This document shows, in pieces, positions 23,869 to 30,758 of a DNA stretch of 35,634 nucleotides; the first letter of the stretch is position 1, and each line of letters begins with the position of its first letter. The stretch is from an uncultured Planctomycetaceae bacterium. Lineage in GTDB: Bacteria > Planctomycetota > Planctomycetia > Planctomycetales > Planctomycetaceae. Both the position numbers and the translations under genes were made by a program. A model generated the notes under the pieces. That model made no database searches and was not told the DNA's origin. It saw only the letters and a list, made by a program, of their open reading frames with translations. The stretch lies in the NCBI GenBank assembly GCA_903896675.1, contig CAITYU010000297.1:1-35634 (forward strand), written 5' to 3'.

Positions 23869-25437
23869 ATGTTGAAGCTGGTAGCGCTATTGATGGGTGT
23901 CTGTCTCTGTCAGCCGCCGCAGTCTGTTGTGCGGTTGTCCGTAGCGGAAGCGGCGGCGGAGGTGGATCGTTTATTTGAGCGGTCGTGGCATTCTGCGGGT
24001 GTGCGGCCTGCGGCGTTGTCGGCGGACGAGGAGTTTGTGCGTCGATTGTATCTGGATCTGGCGGGTCGCATACCGGCGGTGTCGGAGGTGCGTCAGTTTC
24101 TGGGTGATGTTCGTGCGGACAAGCGATCCGTGCTGGTGGAATCGCTGCTGGACAGTCCGGCCTTTGTGCGTCATTTCACGATTCTGTGGCGGAATGCGTT
24201 GATTCCGGAGGCATTCAGCGATCCGGCCAATCGTCAGCTTGTGCCGGGTTTTGAGGCGTGGTTGTGGTCTCAGTTTTCATCCGGGGTGCCATATGATCGG
24301 ATGGTGCGTGATTTACTGACGGTGCGGCTGGACACTGCGGCGGATGGTGGTGCGGCGCTGCGTGCGGCCAGCAGTCCGGCGGCATTTTATGTGATTCGTC
24401 AGCAGCGTCCGGAGAATCTGGCGGCTGGTACATCGCGGTCTTTTCTGGGTGTGCGGCTGGACTGTGCGCAGTGTCATGATCATCCGTTTGACCGCTGGAA
24501 GCAGGGTCAGTTCTGGAGTCTGGCGGCGTTTTATTCGGGTTTGAGTCCGCTGGATGATGAGGTGCAGATGCGGACATCGGCCGTTGAGCGTCGTGACAGC
24601 CGCAGGATTTCGATACCGGACCGGGATCAGACCGTGGAGGCGGCGTTTCTGGAGGGTGAGTTGCCTGACTGGAGCACCAACAGATCTGCTCGAGAGGTCC
24701 TTGCGGACTGGGTGACATCAGGGAGGAATCCGTGGTTTTCGCGGATGGCGGCGAATCGAGTGTGGGCATTGTTCATGGGTCAGGGGATTGTGCATCCGGT
24801 GGATGATTTTTCGGAGAACAATCCGGCGTCGCATCCGGAGGTGCTGCAGTTGCTGGCGGACCAGCTGGTGGCTCATGATTTTGATCTGAAGTTTCTGGTG
24901 CGTACGATCACAGCGACTCGAGTGTATCAGCTCAGCAGTCGTCAGACGGATGATTCCCAGTCGGATCCGCTGCATTTTGCGAGGGCGTCTGTGCGCGGGT
25001 TGACTCCTGAGCAGCTTTTCGACAGTCTGGCTGAGGCGACGGGTTATTATCAGCCGTATCGTACGGAGAATCCCTTTGTGATTTCCGCAGAGACTCCGAG
25101 GGCCACTTTTCTGGAGTTATTTCGGGACGAGGGGGATTCGCCGCTGCAGAAGGAGACAACGATTCTGCAGGCGCTGGCGATGATGAATGGTGAGTTTGTG
25201 GATGCGGCGACCAGTCTGGAGAACAGTCAGACTCTGAGTGGCATTGTGGATTTTCCGCTGATGACGGATGAGGAGCGTCTGGAGACCTTATTTCTGGCGG
25301 CATTGAGTCGTCGTCCGTCGGCATCTGAGCGTGCTGCGATGCTGCAGTATGTGCAGCAGTCGGAGGCTGCGGGAGCGGCGCTGGCGGATGTATTCTGGGC
25401 GTTGCTGAACAGTTCTGAGTTCATGCTGAATCACTGA
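23869..25437 (+). CDS. secreted DUF1549/DUF1553 protein
   Basis: 522 residues of a family greatly expanded in planctomycetes. Residues 1-24 (MLKLVALLMGVCLCQPPQ) look like a signal peptide. About 25-235 is DUF1549-like (RLYLDLAGRIPAVSEVRQFL, LLDSPAFVRHFTILWRNAL), including CAQCHDHP at 199-206, whose CxxCH motif could bind a c-type haem. About 285-520 is DUF1553-like (VWALFMGQGIVHPVDDFSENNPASHPE in pieces, LNSSEFMLNH at the end). The ATG at 23869 is preferred to a TTG at 23824, whose 15 extra residues are unlike a signal peptide. It is followed after 40 bases by its usual partner, a DUF1501 protein. These pairs are often linked to polysaccharide use, but no biochemical role is known to me. Confidence 0.9.
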   Translation: MLKLVALLMGVCLCQPPQSVVRLSVAEAAAEVDRLFERSWHSAGVRPAALSADEEFVRRLYLDLAGRIPAVSEVRQFLGDVRADKRSVLVESLLDSPAFVRHFTILWRNALIPEAFSDPANRQLVPGFEAWLWSQFSSGVPYDRMVRDLLTVRLDTAADGGAALRAASSPAAFYVIRQQRPENLAAGTSRSFLGVRLDCAQCHDHPFDRWKQGQFWSLAAFYSGLSPLDDEVQMRTSAVERRDSRRISIPDRDQTVEAAFLEGELPDWSTNRSAREVLADWVTSGRNPWFSRMAANRVWALFMGQGIVHPVDDFSENNPASHPEVLQLLADQLVAHDFDLKFLVRTITATRVYQLSSRQTDDSQSDPLHFARASVRGLTPEQLFDSLAEATGYYQPYRTENPFVISAETPRATFLELFRDEGDSPLQKETTILQALAMMNGEFVDAATSLENSQTLSGIVDFPLMTDEERLETLFLAALSRRPSASERAAMLQYVQQSEAAGAALADVFWALLNSSEFMLNH

Positions 25438-25464
25438 GTGTTGGTGGCACTGCGTGGCGGAATT

Positions 25465-25470
25465 GGGAGG
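25465..25470 (+). promoter_or_regulatory. Shine-Dalgarno site that fixes the DUF1501 start
   Basis: GGGAGG ends seven bases before the ATG at 25478, so this start is preferred to the GTG at 25454 that lies ahead of the site. Confidence 0.6.
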
Positions 25471-25477
25471 GGTTGTG

Positions 25478-26806
25478 ATGACGATGCAGCGGATATCTCG
25501 AAGGCGTCTGAGTGGACTGAGTGGTCTGTCGCTGCTGGGGGCGTCGCTGTCGGGCTGGTTGCCGCGTCTGGCGGCGCAGGTGCAGCAGTCGGGCCAGCGT
25601 TCCGGTCGTTCGTGTATTCTGTTGTGGATGCCGGGTGGTCCCAGTCAGATGGAGACATTTGATCCGCATCCGGGTCATGAGAACGGCGGGCCGACGAAGT
25701 CGATTGAGACCAGTGTTCCGGGGATTCGGATTGCGGAGCATCTGCCGAAGCTGGCGGGTCAGATGCAGGATCTGGCGCTGATTCGTTCGATGACCACGAA
25801 GGAAGGCGATCATAGTCGCGCGACCTACTACCTGCGAACGGGTTATCTGCCGCAGGGTCCATTGACGTATCCGGCGCTGGGTTCACTGGTGGGGAGGGCT
25901 TTGCAGCGTGAGGAAGCGGATTTACCGGCGTGCATCAGCATCAATCCGTTTCGTGCTCTGAGTCCGTCTGCGTTTACTGCCGGTTTTCTGGGTCCGGCAT
26001 GGTCTCCGCTGGTCGTTGCTTCGGAGACGTCTGCGGACGCGGAGGTGTCATTTCGGGTGCGGAATCTGAAACCTGCGGCGCGTCTGAGTGGTGGCGAGGT
26101 GGACGAGCGTCTGCGTCTTCTGGGGGTGCTGGAGCAGTCATTTCTGGCGGACCGTCCGGATGTTCCGGGGCGCAGTCATGTGCAGTCATATGAGCGAGCG
26201 GTCCGGATGATGAAGTCGGAGTCGGTGGAGGCGTTTGAACTGGAGCAGGAGGACGAGGTTCTGCGTGAGGCGTATGGTCGGAATCCTTTTGGTCAGGGTT
26301 GTCTGCTGGCGCGTCGTCTGGTGGAGCGTGGTGTTCCGTTTGTGGAGGTATCGCTGAGTGGATTGACGGATGGTGCTGGTCCCGGCTGGGATACTCATGC
26401 GAACAACTTCGAGGCGGTGGGGGATTTGTGTGGTGTGCTGGATCCGGCGTGGTCGACGCTGCTGACGGATCTGCGACAGCGGGGTCTGCTTGAGAATACG
26501 CTGGTGGTCTGGATGGGTGAATTCGGGAGGACTCCGAAGATCAACGAGAATTCCGGGCGTGATCACTGGCCGGGCAGTTGGTCGGCGGTGCTGGGTGGGG
26601 GCGGGATTCGCGGTGGTCAGGTGTGGGGTGCGGTGTCTGATGACGGGCTGGAGGTACGGGAGAATCCTGTGCGGGTACCGGATCTGATGGCGACGATCTG
26701 TCGGGCTTTGGGTCTGGATCCGGCTGCGACGAATCTGAGCAATATTGGCCGTCCGATTCCGCTGGCGGATCATGGTGCGGCAGCGATTGAGCAGTTGCTG
26801 GTGTGA
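25478..26806 (+). CDS. DUF1501 family protein with Tat-like signal
   Basis: 442 residues. MTMQRISRRRLSGLSGLSLL is a twin-arginine-like signal followed by a hydrophobic stretch ending near AAQ (about 34), so export of a folded protein is likely. The body has the typical DUF1501 (sulfatase-like fold) segments: SCILLWMPGGPSQMETFDPH, IRSMTTKEGDHSRATYYLRT, DTHANNFEAV (about 308) and VWMGEFGRTPKINENSGRDHW. The Asp, His and Glu residues in these are probable metal ligands of an alkaline-phosphatase-like fold. It follows the DUF1549/DUF1553 gene by 40 bases; the two form the usual planctomycete pair. The reaction is unknown; family members are sometimes called sulfatases by fold, but no sulfatase Cys/Ser signature is visible. 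Confidence 0.9.
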   Translation: MTMQRISRRRLSGLSGLSLLGASLSGWLPRLAAQVQQSGQRSGRSCILLWMPGGPSQMETFDPHPGHENGGPTKSIETSVPGIRIAEHLPKLAGQMQDLALIRSMTTKEGDHSRATYYLRTGYLPQGPLTYPALGSLVGRALQREEADLPACISINPFRALSPSAFTAGFLGPAWSPLVVASETSADAEVSFRVRNLKPAARLSGGEVDERLRLLGVLEQSFLADRPDVPGRSHVQSYERAVRMMKSESVEAFELEQEDEVLREAYGRNPFGQGCLLARRLVERGVPFVEVSLSGLTDGAGPGWDTHANNFEAVGDLCGVLDPAWSTLLTDLRQRGLLENTLVVWMGEFGRTPKINENSGRDHWPGSWSAVLGGGGIRGGQVWGAVSDDGLEVRENPVRVPDLMATICRALGLDPAATNLSNIGRPIPLADHGAAAIEQLLV

Positions 26807-26885
26807 TTTCCGAAGTTTCGGCGGGTCGTCACGTTGGGATACCGCAGGCTGGACGTCAGGCGGGTCAGGTCGTAACCTTTAACGC

Positions 26886-27896
26886 ATGCATGCTCTCGAA
26901 TTTCTTGCTGACAACAGCCCATTTCCTGCAGTAGCCGTAGTGGCGATGTACGGAGCGGAGCGTTATTTTCGTCCTGAGGTGCTGCGTCGGATTCCGGGAG
27001 CGGGTGGCGAAGAGGCTGAGTTGTCTCTGACGCGGGTCGTGGGAGAGCAGGCGGATCTGAAGACGGTGATGACGGATCTGCGGACGGTGTCGATGTTTGG
27101 CGACCGTCGTGTCCTGTTGATTGAGGATGCGGATCCGTTTGTTTCAGCGCACCGTGCGGCTTTGGAGAAGTATGCAGCTCAGCCTGCGAAGGGTTCGCTG
27201 CTGATACTGGACGTGAAGGCGTGGAAGAAGACGGAGCGATTGTACAAGCTGGTGGAGCAGCATGGGCTGAACATTGAATGTGGTGAGCTGAAGGGAGCGG
27301 AGCTGATTCGCTGGATGCAGCAGACAGCGAAGCAGGAGTATGGCAAGGTTCTGGACCGTGAGCATGCGTCGCTGATTGTGGCGATGGCTGGTGATGGTTT
27401 ATCGATGCTGAAGCAGGAGATAGCGAAGCTGGCGGCCCTCGCCGGCGACACTCCCACGATTACTCGTGAGGACATCATCGCGGCGGTGGGTGGCTGGCGT
27501 ACTGAGACGACGTGGGTGATGCTGGATGCGCTGCGGGACGGTCAACCCGGGAAGGCTTTGGAAAACCTGCAGAAGCTGTATCGTGCCGGTGAATCTCCGG
27601 CGAAGATTCTGGGTGGTGTGGTGTATACGTTTCGGAAACTGGCGGAGGCCACAGAGCTGGCTCGTCAGGGCGAGAAGCTGTCAGTGGCATTGGGTCGAGC
27701 GGGGATCTTTTCGAATGCCGTGGGTGCATCCGAGGCGTATCTGAAGCGGCTGGGATTTGAGCGTGCGTCGCGAATACTGGCTTTGCTGATGGAAGCGGAC
27801 ACTGAGATCAAGGGAGGCAGTCGCACGGATCCGCAGTTGTTGCTGGAGCGGTTGTTCGTGCGACTGGCGGGTGAGGTTGTGGTGTCGGATTCCTGA
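26886..27896 (+). CDS. holA: DNA polymerase III subunit delta
   Basis: Clamp-loader subunit delta of 336 residues, which opens the beta sliding clamp within the replicative clamp-loader complex. The order of segments fits the family: an AAA+-like N-terminal part (YGAERYFRPEVLRRI at 21-35, DLRTVSMFGDRRVLLIEDAD at about 65-84, and KGSLLILDVKAWKKTERLYK), then the lid (LSMLKQEIAKLAALAG), then the C-terminal helical collar with GESPAKILGGVVYTFRKL and a closing KGGSRTDPQLLLERLFVRLA. The delta subunit lacks a P-loop, and none is present. It lies 79 bases after the DUF1501 gene and converges on the antiporter gene with a 12-base gap. No Shine-Dalgarno site is evident. Confidence 0.93.
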   Translation: MHALEFLADNSPFPAVAVVAMYGAERYFRPEVLRRIPGAGGEEAELSLTRVVGEQADLKTVMTDLRTVSMFGDRRVLLIEDADPFVSAHRAALEKYAAQPAKGSLLILDVKAWKKTERLYKLVEQHGLNIECGELKGAELIRWMQQTAKQEYGKVLDREHASLIVAMAGDGLSMLKQEIAKLAALAGDTPTITREDIIAAVGGWRTETTWVMLDALRDGQPGKALENLQKLYRAGESPAKILGGVVYTFRKLAEATELARQGEKLSVALGRAGIFSNAVGASEAYLKRLGFERASRILALLMEADTEIKGGSRTDPQLLLERLFVRLAGEVVVSDS

Positions 27897-27908
27897 TTCG
27901 TGGTGGTT

Positions 27909-29264
27909 TCAGACCAGCCAGAAGAAGGCGATGGCAACGGCGGTCGGAAAGAGGGCTCCGAGGAACAGTTTTCCCGGGTTGATGCCTTCACCGGCGAAGG
28001 CAGCGGATGACTGCAGGATACCTGCTCCGGCGGGATTTGGTGCATTGGCGATAACGGTGAGACCGCCCCCGGAGACGGCACCGGCGAGCAGAGCGAATTT
28101 GAGTTCGTCGCTGAGGTTTGGCACCTGTGATCCGAGGAGTGTGAGGGCGGCATTGTCGGTGATGGCAGTAAGTGCGGTGGCTCCGTAATACAGCATGGAA
28201 CCGCTCATATTCTGAATGAGTGGTTCCAGCCACCATGCCTGGAGTTTGCTGAAGACGACGAGTCCGGCGAGGAAGAAGCCGACGAGCAGTCCTTCCTTGA
28301 GTTTGAGTGCATCCTGGTATTCGCGGGTGGCTGTGACCAGTCCGAGGAACAGCATGAAGACGCCGAAGAACACATCGGGGTAGTGGGCGAAGTAGACGAC
28401 GGCAGCGAGGCAGGTGACGTGGGCACCGGTCAGCCATGCGGGGATGAACTGTCGGGATTCCGGGGGTGGCTGCAGGTTGTTGAGCTGTTTGAAGTAGACG
28501 GCTGTGACGACGAGTGTTGAGACGATGCAGGCGGCAGCGGATCTCCAGCCGAAGTTGGTGAGCATGTGCCAGAAGCCCCAGTTCCATTTGGAGGCGACCA
28601 TGAGGACTGGAGGTGCGGCGAAGTGTGTCAGGGTGCCGCCGATGGAGACATTGACGAACAGCAGTCCGATGGTGGCGTAGGCGAGTGATCTGCTGATGCC
28701 GCGGTCGAAGTAGCGGTTTTTGAGGAGCATGGCGAGGAGTGTCATGGCAGCGGGTTCGGTGATAAAGGAACCGAGCAGTGAGCCGAAGGCGAGAGTGGCG
28801 ATGTAGAAGGAGACGTTTTCCTTCAGGGGCAGCAGGCGGGCCACTGACAGGATCATGCGTTCTGCGAGTTGAACGACGGGGCGTGTGGCGGCCACGACCA
28901 TGACGACGAGGACGAATTTTGGTTCGGTGAAGTCGAGCTGAGTTTCGATGTATTCGACGGCGTGGTGGATGGACCGGTGGGCGGCGGCGTAGGCGAGGAA
29001 CATGACGGAGGCCCAGAGGCCGAAGACGATTTCTGTTTCCGCGAGGAAGTGCAGCAGGTTTTCCTGCAGCGATCCCTGGGGGTAGTGGTGTGCCCACTGG
29101 GCGAATTTTTTGACCACGAAGGTGTGGATCACAGCGATGGCGAAGAGAGTGGTCGCGAGAATTTTCACGAACATGGGCTCAACGAGTTGTTGAGCGGCGG
29201 CCGGATCAGCGGTGGCCGTGGCGTCGACGGCGGCGACGATGAGCGGGAGATCGAGCAGTGACAT
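27909..29264 (-). CDS. putative Na+/H+ antiporter (PF07399-like)
   Basis: Integral membrane protein of 451 residues with about 11-12 hydrophobic segments, resembling the putative Na+/H+ antiporter family PF07399. Two inverted half motifs are seen, SFITEPAAMTLLAMLL (centre of first half) and ALTAITDNAALTLLG (second half). Each carries an acidic residue next to a helix break, as in ion-transporter superfamily proteins. The end GGLTVIANAPNPAGAGIL is also typical. It would exchange sodium for protons to hold internal pH and sodium, consistent with a marine or saline habitat. The gene is alone on its strand, following the FHA gene by 167 bases in which an inverted repeat (29297-29318) occurs. Confidence 0.85.
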   Translation of the reverse strand: MSLLDLPLIVAAVDATATADPAAAQQLVEPMFVKILATTLFAIAVIHTFVVKKFAQWAHHYPQGSLQENLLHFLAETEIVFGLWASVMFLAYAAAHRSIHHAVEYIETQLDFTEPKFVLVVMVVAATRPVVQLAERMILSVARLLPLKENVSFYIATLAFGSLLGSFITEPAAMTLLAMLLKNRYFDRGISRSLAYATIGLLFVNVSIGGTLTHFAAPPVLMVASKWNWGFWHMLTNFGWRSAAACIVSTLVVTAVYFKQLNNLQPPPESRQFIPAWLTGAHVTCLAAVVYFAHYPDVFFGVFMLFLGLVTATREYQDALKLKEGLLVGFFLAGLVVFSKLQAWWLEPLIQNMSGSMLYYGATALTAITDNAALTLLGSQVPNLSDELKFALLAGAVSGGGLTVIANAPNPAGAGILQSSAAFAGEGINPGKLFLGALFPTAVAIAFFWLV

Positions 29265-29296
29265 GTGGATTGTGTCCGCGAAGAGCTGTAACCGGT

Positions 29297-29318
29297 GAAT
29301 TCAGGGATTGCTGAATTC
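29297..29318. repeat. inverted repeat in antiporter leader
   Basis: GAATTCAG and CTGAATTC form 8-base perfect arms around a six-base spacer GGATTG. The site is 33 bases upstream of the antiporter ATG (minus strand) and 114 bases beyond the end of the FHA gene. There is no adjacent T-run, so it is a weak terminator candidate; an operator or leader hairpin is as likely. Confidence 0.45.
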
Positions 29319-29431
29319 GTCAGGCAGTCAGCGCACAGAACTGTGCGGGTGGAGGCTGGATCCTAGCGAAACTTTGCCGGGAATTCAGGGTCCGGGGGTG
29401 CAGTTCGTGCAAGTTGCGGAAAACGGGTGTT

Positions 29432-29872
29432 TCAGTCCGGCAGGAGCAGGTCTGAGTCGCGGAGGAAGCGGACGTCGCTTTGGCTGGAGTCGGACAGTTT
29501 GCGGGGGTGTGTATTGGGGGCTGTATTTGCGGGGGCTGACGGCATCCAATCGGTGCGATTCTCGGCGTTTTGTCGCAGGGGGGCGTCGGGGCCCATATGC
29601 ACTTTGTAGGTGACACCGGCGAAGGAGAGCATATCTCCGGGCAGGAGTGCTCCGCGGATGACTCGCTGCCCATTCACGCGGGTGCCATTTGTGCTGCCGA
29701 GGTCGCGGAGGTAGACGAGACCGTCGGTTTTGACGAGCATGCAGTGTTGTTTTGAGATACTGGTGTGATCGAGGACAAGATCGCAGAGTTTGGCACTGCG
29801 TCCGACGACGGTGATGGGTTCGGTGAGAGTAATGGGTGCTCCACCGTTTTTGGGCAGCAACTGAGCAATCAT
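29432..29872 (-). CDS. FHA-domain protein
   Basis: 146-residue protein with a single forkhead-associated domain, a phosphothreonine-binding module. It starts with MIAQLLPKNGGAPITLTE. The domain core shows G24-R25 (VVGRS), S40-x-x-H43 (SISKQHC) and LGSTNGTRVNG at 58-68 with the conserved Asn62. The C-terminal 45 residues are Ser/Pro/Asn-rich and probably disordered (DWMPSAPANTAPNTHP). The start is ATG 29872, preceded by GGAG nine bases upstream and a candidate -10; a longer frame reaching 30001 has a Pro/Lys-rich, non-protein-like beginning. It may link a Ser/Thr kinase pathway to an unknown partner; no kinase gene is in the window. Confidence 0.88.
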   Translation of the reverse strand: MIAQLLPKNGGAPITLTEPITVVGRSAKLCDLVLDHTSISKQHCMLVKTDGLVYLRDLGSTNGTRVNGQRVIRGALLPGDMLSFAGVTYKVHMGPDAPLRQNAENRTDWMPSAPANTAPNTHPRKLSDSSQSDVRFLRDSDLLLPD

Positions 29873-29904
29873 ATTGGGTATCTCCTGCGCTGGACCTGCG
29901 GGAA

Positions 29905-29913
29905 AGTATATCA
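29905..29913 (-). promoter_or_regulatory. extended -10 promoter for the FHA gene
   Basis: On the minus strand TG, one base, then TATACT (29913-29905) gives an extended -10 with one mismatch to TATAAT. Transcription would start near 29898, with a leader of about 26 bases that includes the GGAG site ahead of ATG 29872. The -35 match is poor. Confidence 0.45.
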
Positions 29914-30070
29914 CTGAAACGGGGGTTGCTGGGCCATTTTTGGTTTTTTCGAGGTTTTTGGGGGTGTGTTTGGGGGGGGAGGGGTGGCAAGTCTGTGGCA
30001 ACCATGAAAGACACGAAGGGCACGAAATAGAAGAATCGTGGAGGAGTGCTCAATCGCGCTGAGGCAAGCC

Positions 30071-30246
30071 GTCAGTGGTCAGTGGTCAGTAGTCAGTGGT
30101 CAGTGGTCAGTGGTCAGTGGTCAGTGGTCAGTAGTCAGTAGTCAGTAGTCAGTGGTCAGTAGTCAGTGGTCAGTGGTCAGTAGTCAGTGGTCAGTGGTCA
30201 GTGGTCAGTGGTCGGTGGTCAGTAGTCAGTGGTCAGTTTTCAGTGG
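30071..30246 (+). repeat. heptad tandem array 2 (GTCAGTG/GTCAGTA), about 25 units
   Basis: About 25 units of 7 bases, almost all GTCAGTG or GTCAGTA, with one TTTTCAG-type unit near the right end. It begins at GCCGTCAG, a motif shared with the 35532-35551 hairpin, and grades into TGGTTGGTGGGAGTGGCGAG. The orientation is the same as arrays 1 and 3. Confidence 0.95.
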
Positions 30247-30256
30247 TTGGTGGGAG

Positions 30257-30318
30257 TGGCGAGGTTTTTTTGCCACGGAAGGACTCGGAATGTCATGGAA
30301 AATCGCAACAGGGTTGGG
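30257..30318 (+). repeat. array-associated module, copy A
   Basis: TGGCGAGG, a T-run, TGCCACGGAAGG, an 11-base insert, TCATGGAAAATCGCAA and then GGGTTGGG. It directly follows array 2. Copy B (30659-30711) follows array 3 and lacks the insert. Confidence 0.85.
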
Positions 30319-30550
30319 TTGGGGGTTGGTTTCAACCACGAATGACACGAATGTTGATCGCTTGCGATTCAAGTGTTTGGTGTGTCCCGGATCGTACTCG
30401 TACTCAGCGCGGCGGTACTCGTGCTGGAATTGATCCTTGAATTGCTGCTGGCATCTGAATTGTTTGCGTCGTCTGAGTTGCCGGGGGGGGGCGGGTTGAT
30501 TGTGGTGTTGCAGACTGCGGAGCAGTTTTCGGGTACGATAGAAGACTTTT

Positions 30551-30642
30551 TCAGTGGTCAGTGGTCAGTGGTCAGTGGTCAGTGGTCAGTAGTCAGTAGT
30601 CAGTAGTCAGTGGGTGGTGGGTGGTGGGTGGTGGGTGGTGGT
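30551..30642 (+). repeat. heptad tandem array 3, nine TCAG units grading into TGGTGGG units
   Basis: Nine exact 7-base units (TCAGTGG and TCAGTAG) at 30551-30613 are followed by about four TGGTGGG units up to about 30642. The period of seven continues across the change of unit type. Confidence 0.93.
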
Positions 30643-30658
30643 TAATGGGTGGTGGGTG

Positions 30659-30711
30659 TGGCGAGATTTTTTTTGCCACGGAAGGTCATGGAAAATCGCA
30701 ATGGGGTTGGG
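30659..30711 (+). repeat. array-associated module, copy B
   Basis: Matches copy A (30257-30318), starting at TGGCGAGA and passing through a T-run, TTGCCACGGAAGG and TCATGGAAAATCGCAA to GGGTTGGGG, without the 11-base insert. It lies 402 bases downstream of copy A in the same orientation. Confidence 0.85.
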
Positions 30712-30758
30712 GCGGTGGTGGTTGAATTCTGTGGGGTGTATTGGAAGTGAGGCGGCGG

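Larger units (their letters stand above)
29914..30758. other. repeat-dominated non-coding region
   Basis: 845 bases between the FHA gene and the FAD-oxidase gene. It holds G-rich runs (29950-29990), CACGAAGG-type dispersed repeats (30005-30027 and 30338-30352), heptad arrays 2 and 3, two copies of a TGGCGAG-T-run-GCCACGGAAGG module, a TCGTACTCG-type stretch (30391-30430) and a poly-G run near 30484. No gene is supported. Confidence 0.7.

Noticed and set aside
27988-29097. Long open frames opposite real genes (for example 369 codons inside the antiporter, 319 codons at 754-1713)
   Set aside because: Arg/His/Thr-rich translations without motifs. They are caused by the strong strand composition and lie inside well-supported genes.
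30373-30606. Possible small hydrophobic protein (VLVLSAAVLVLELILELLL)
   Set aside because: It lies in repeat DNA, runs into heptad array 3, and its hydrophobicity comes from a TCGTACTCG-type repeat.
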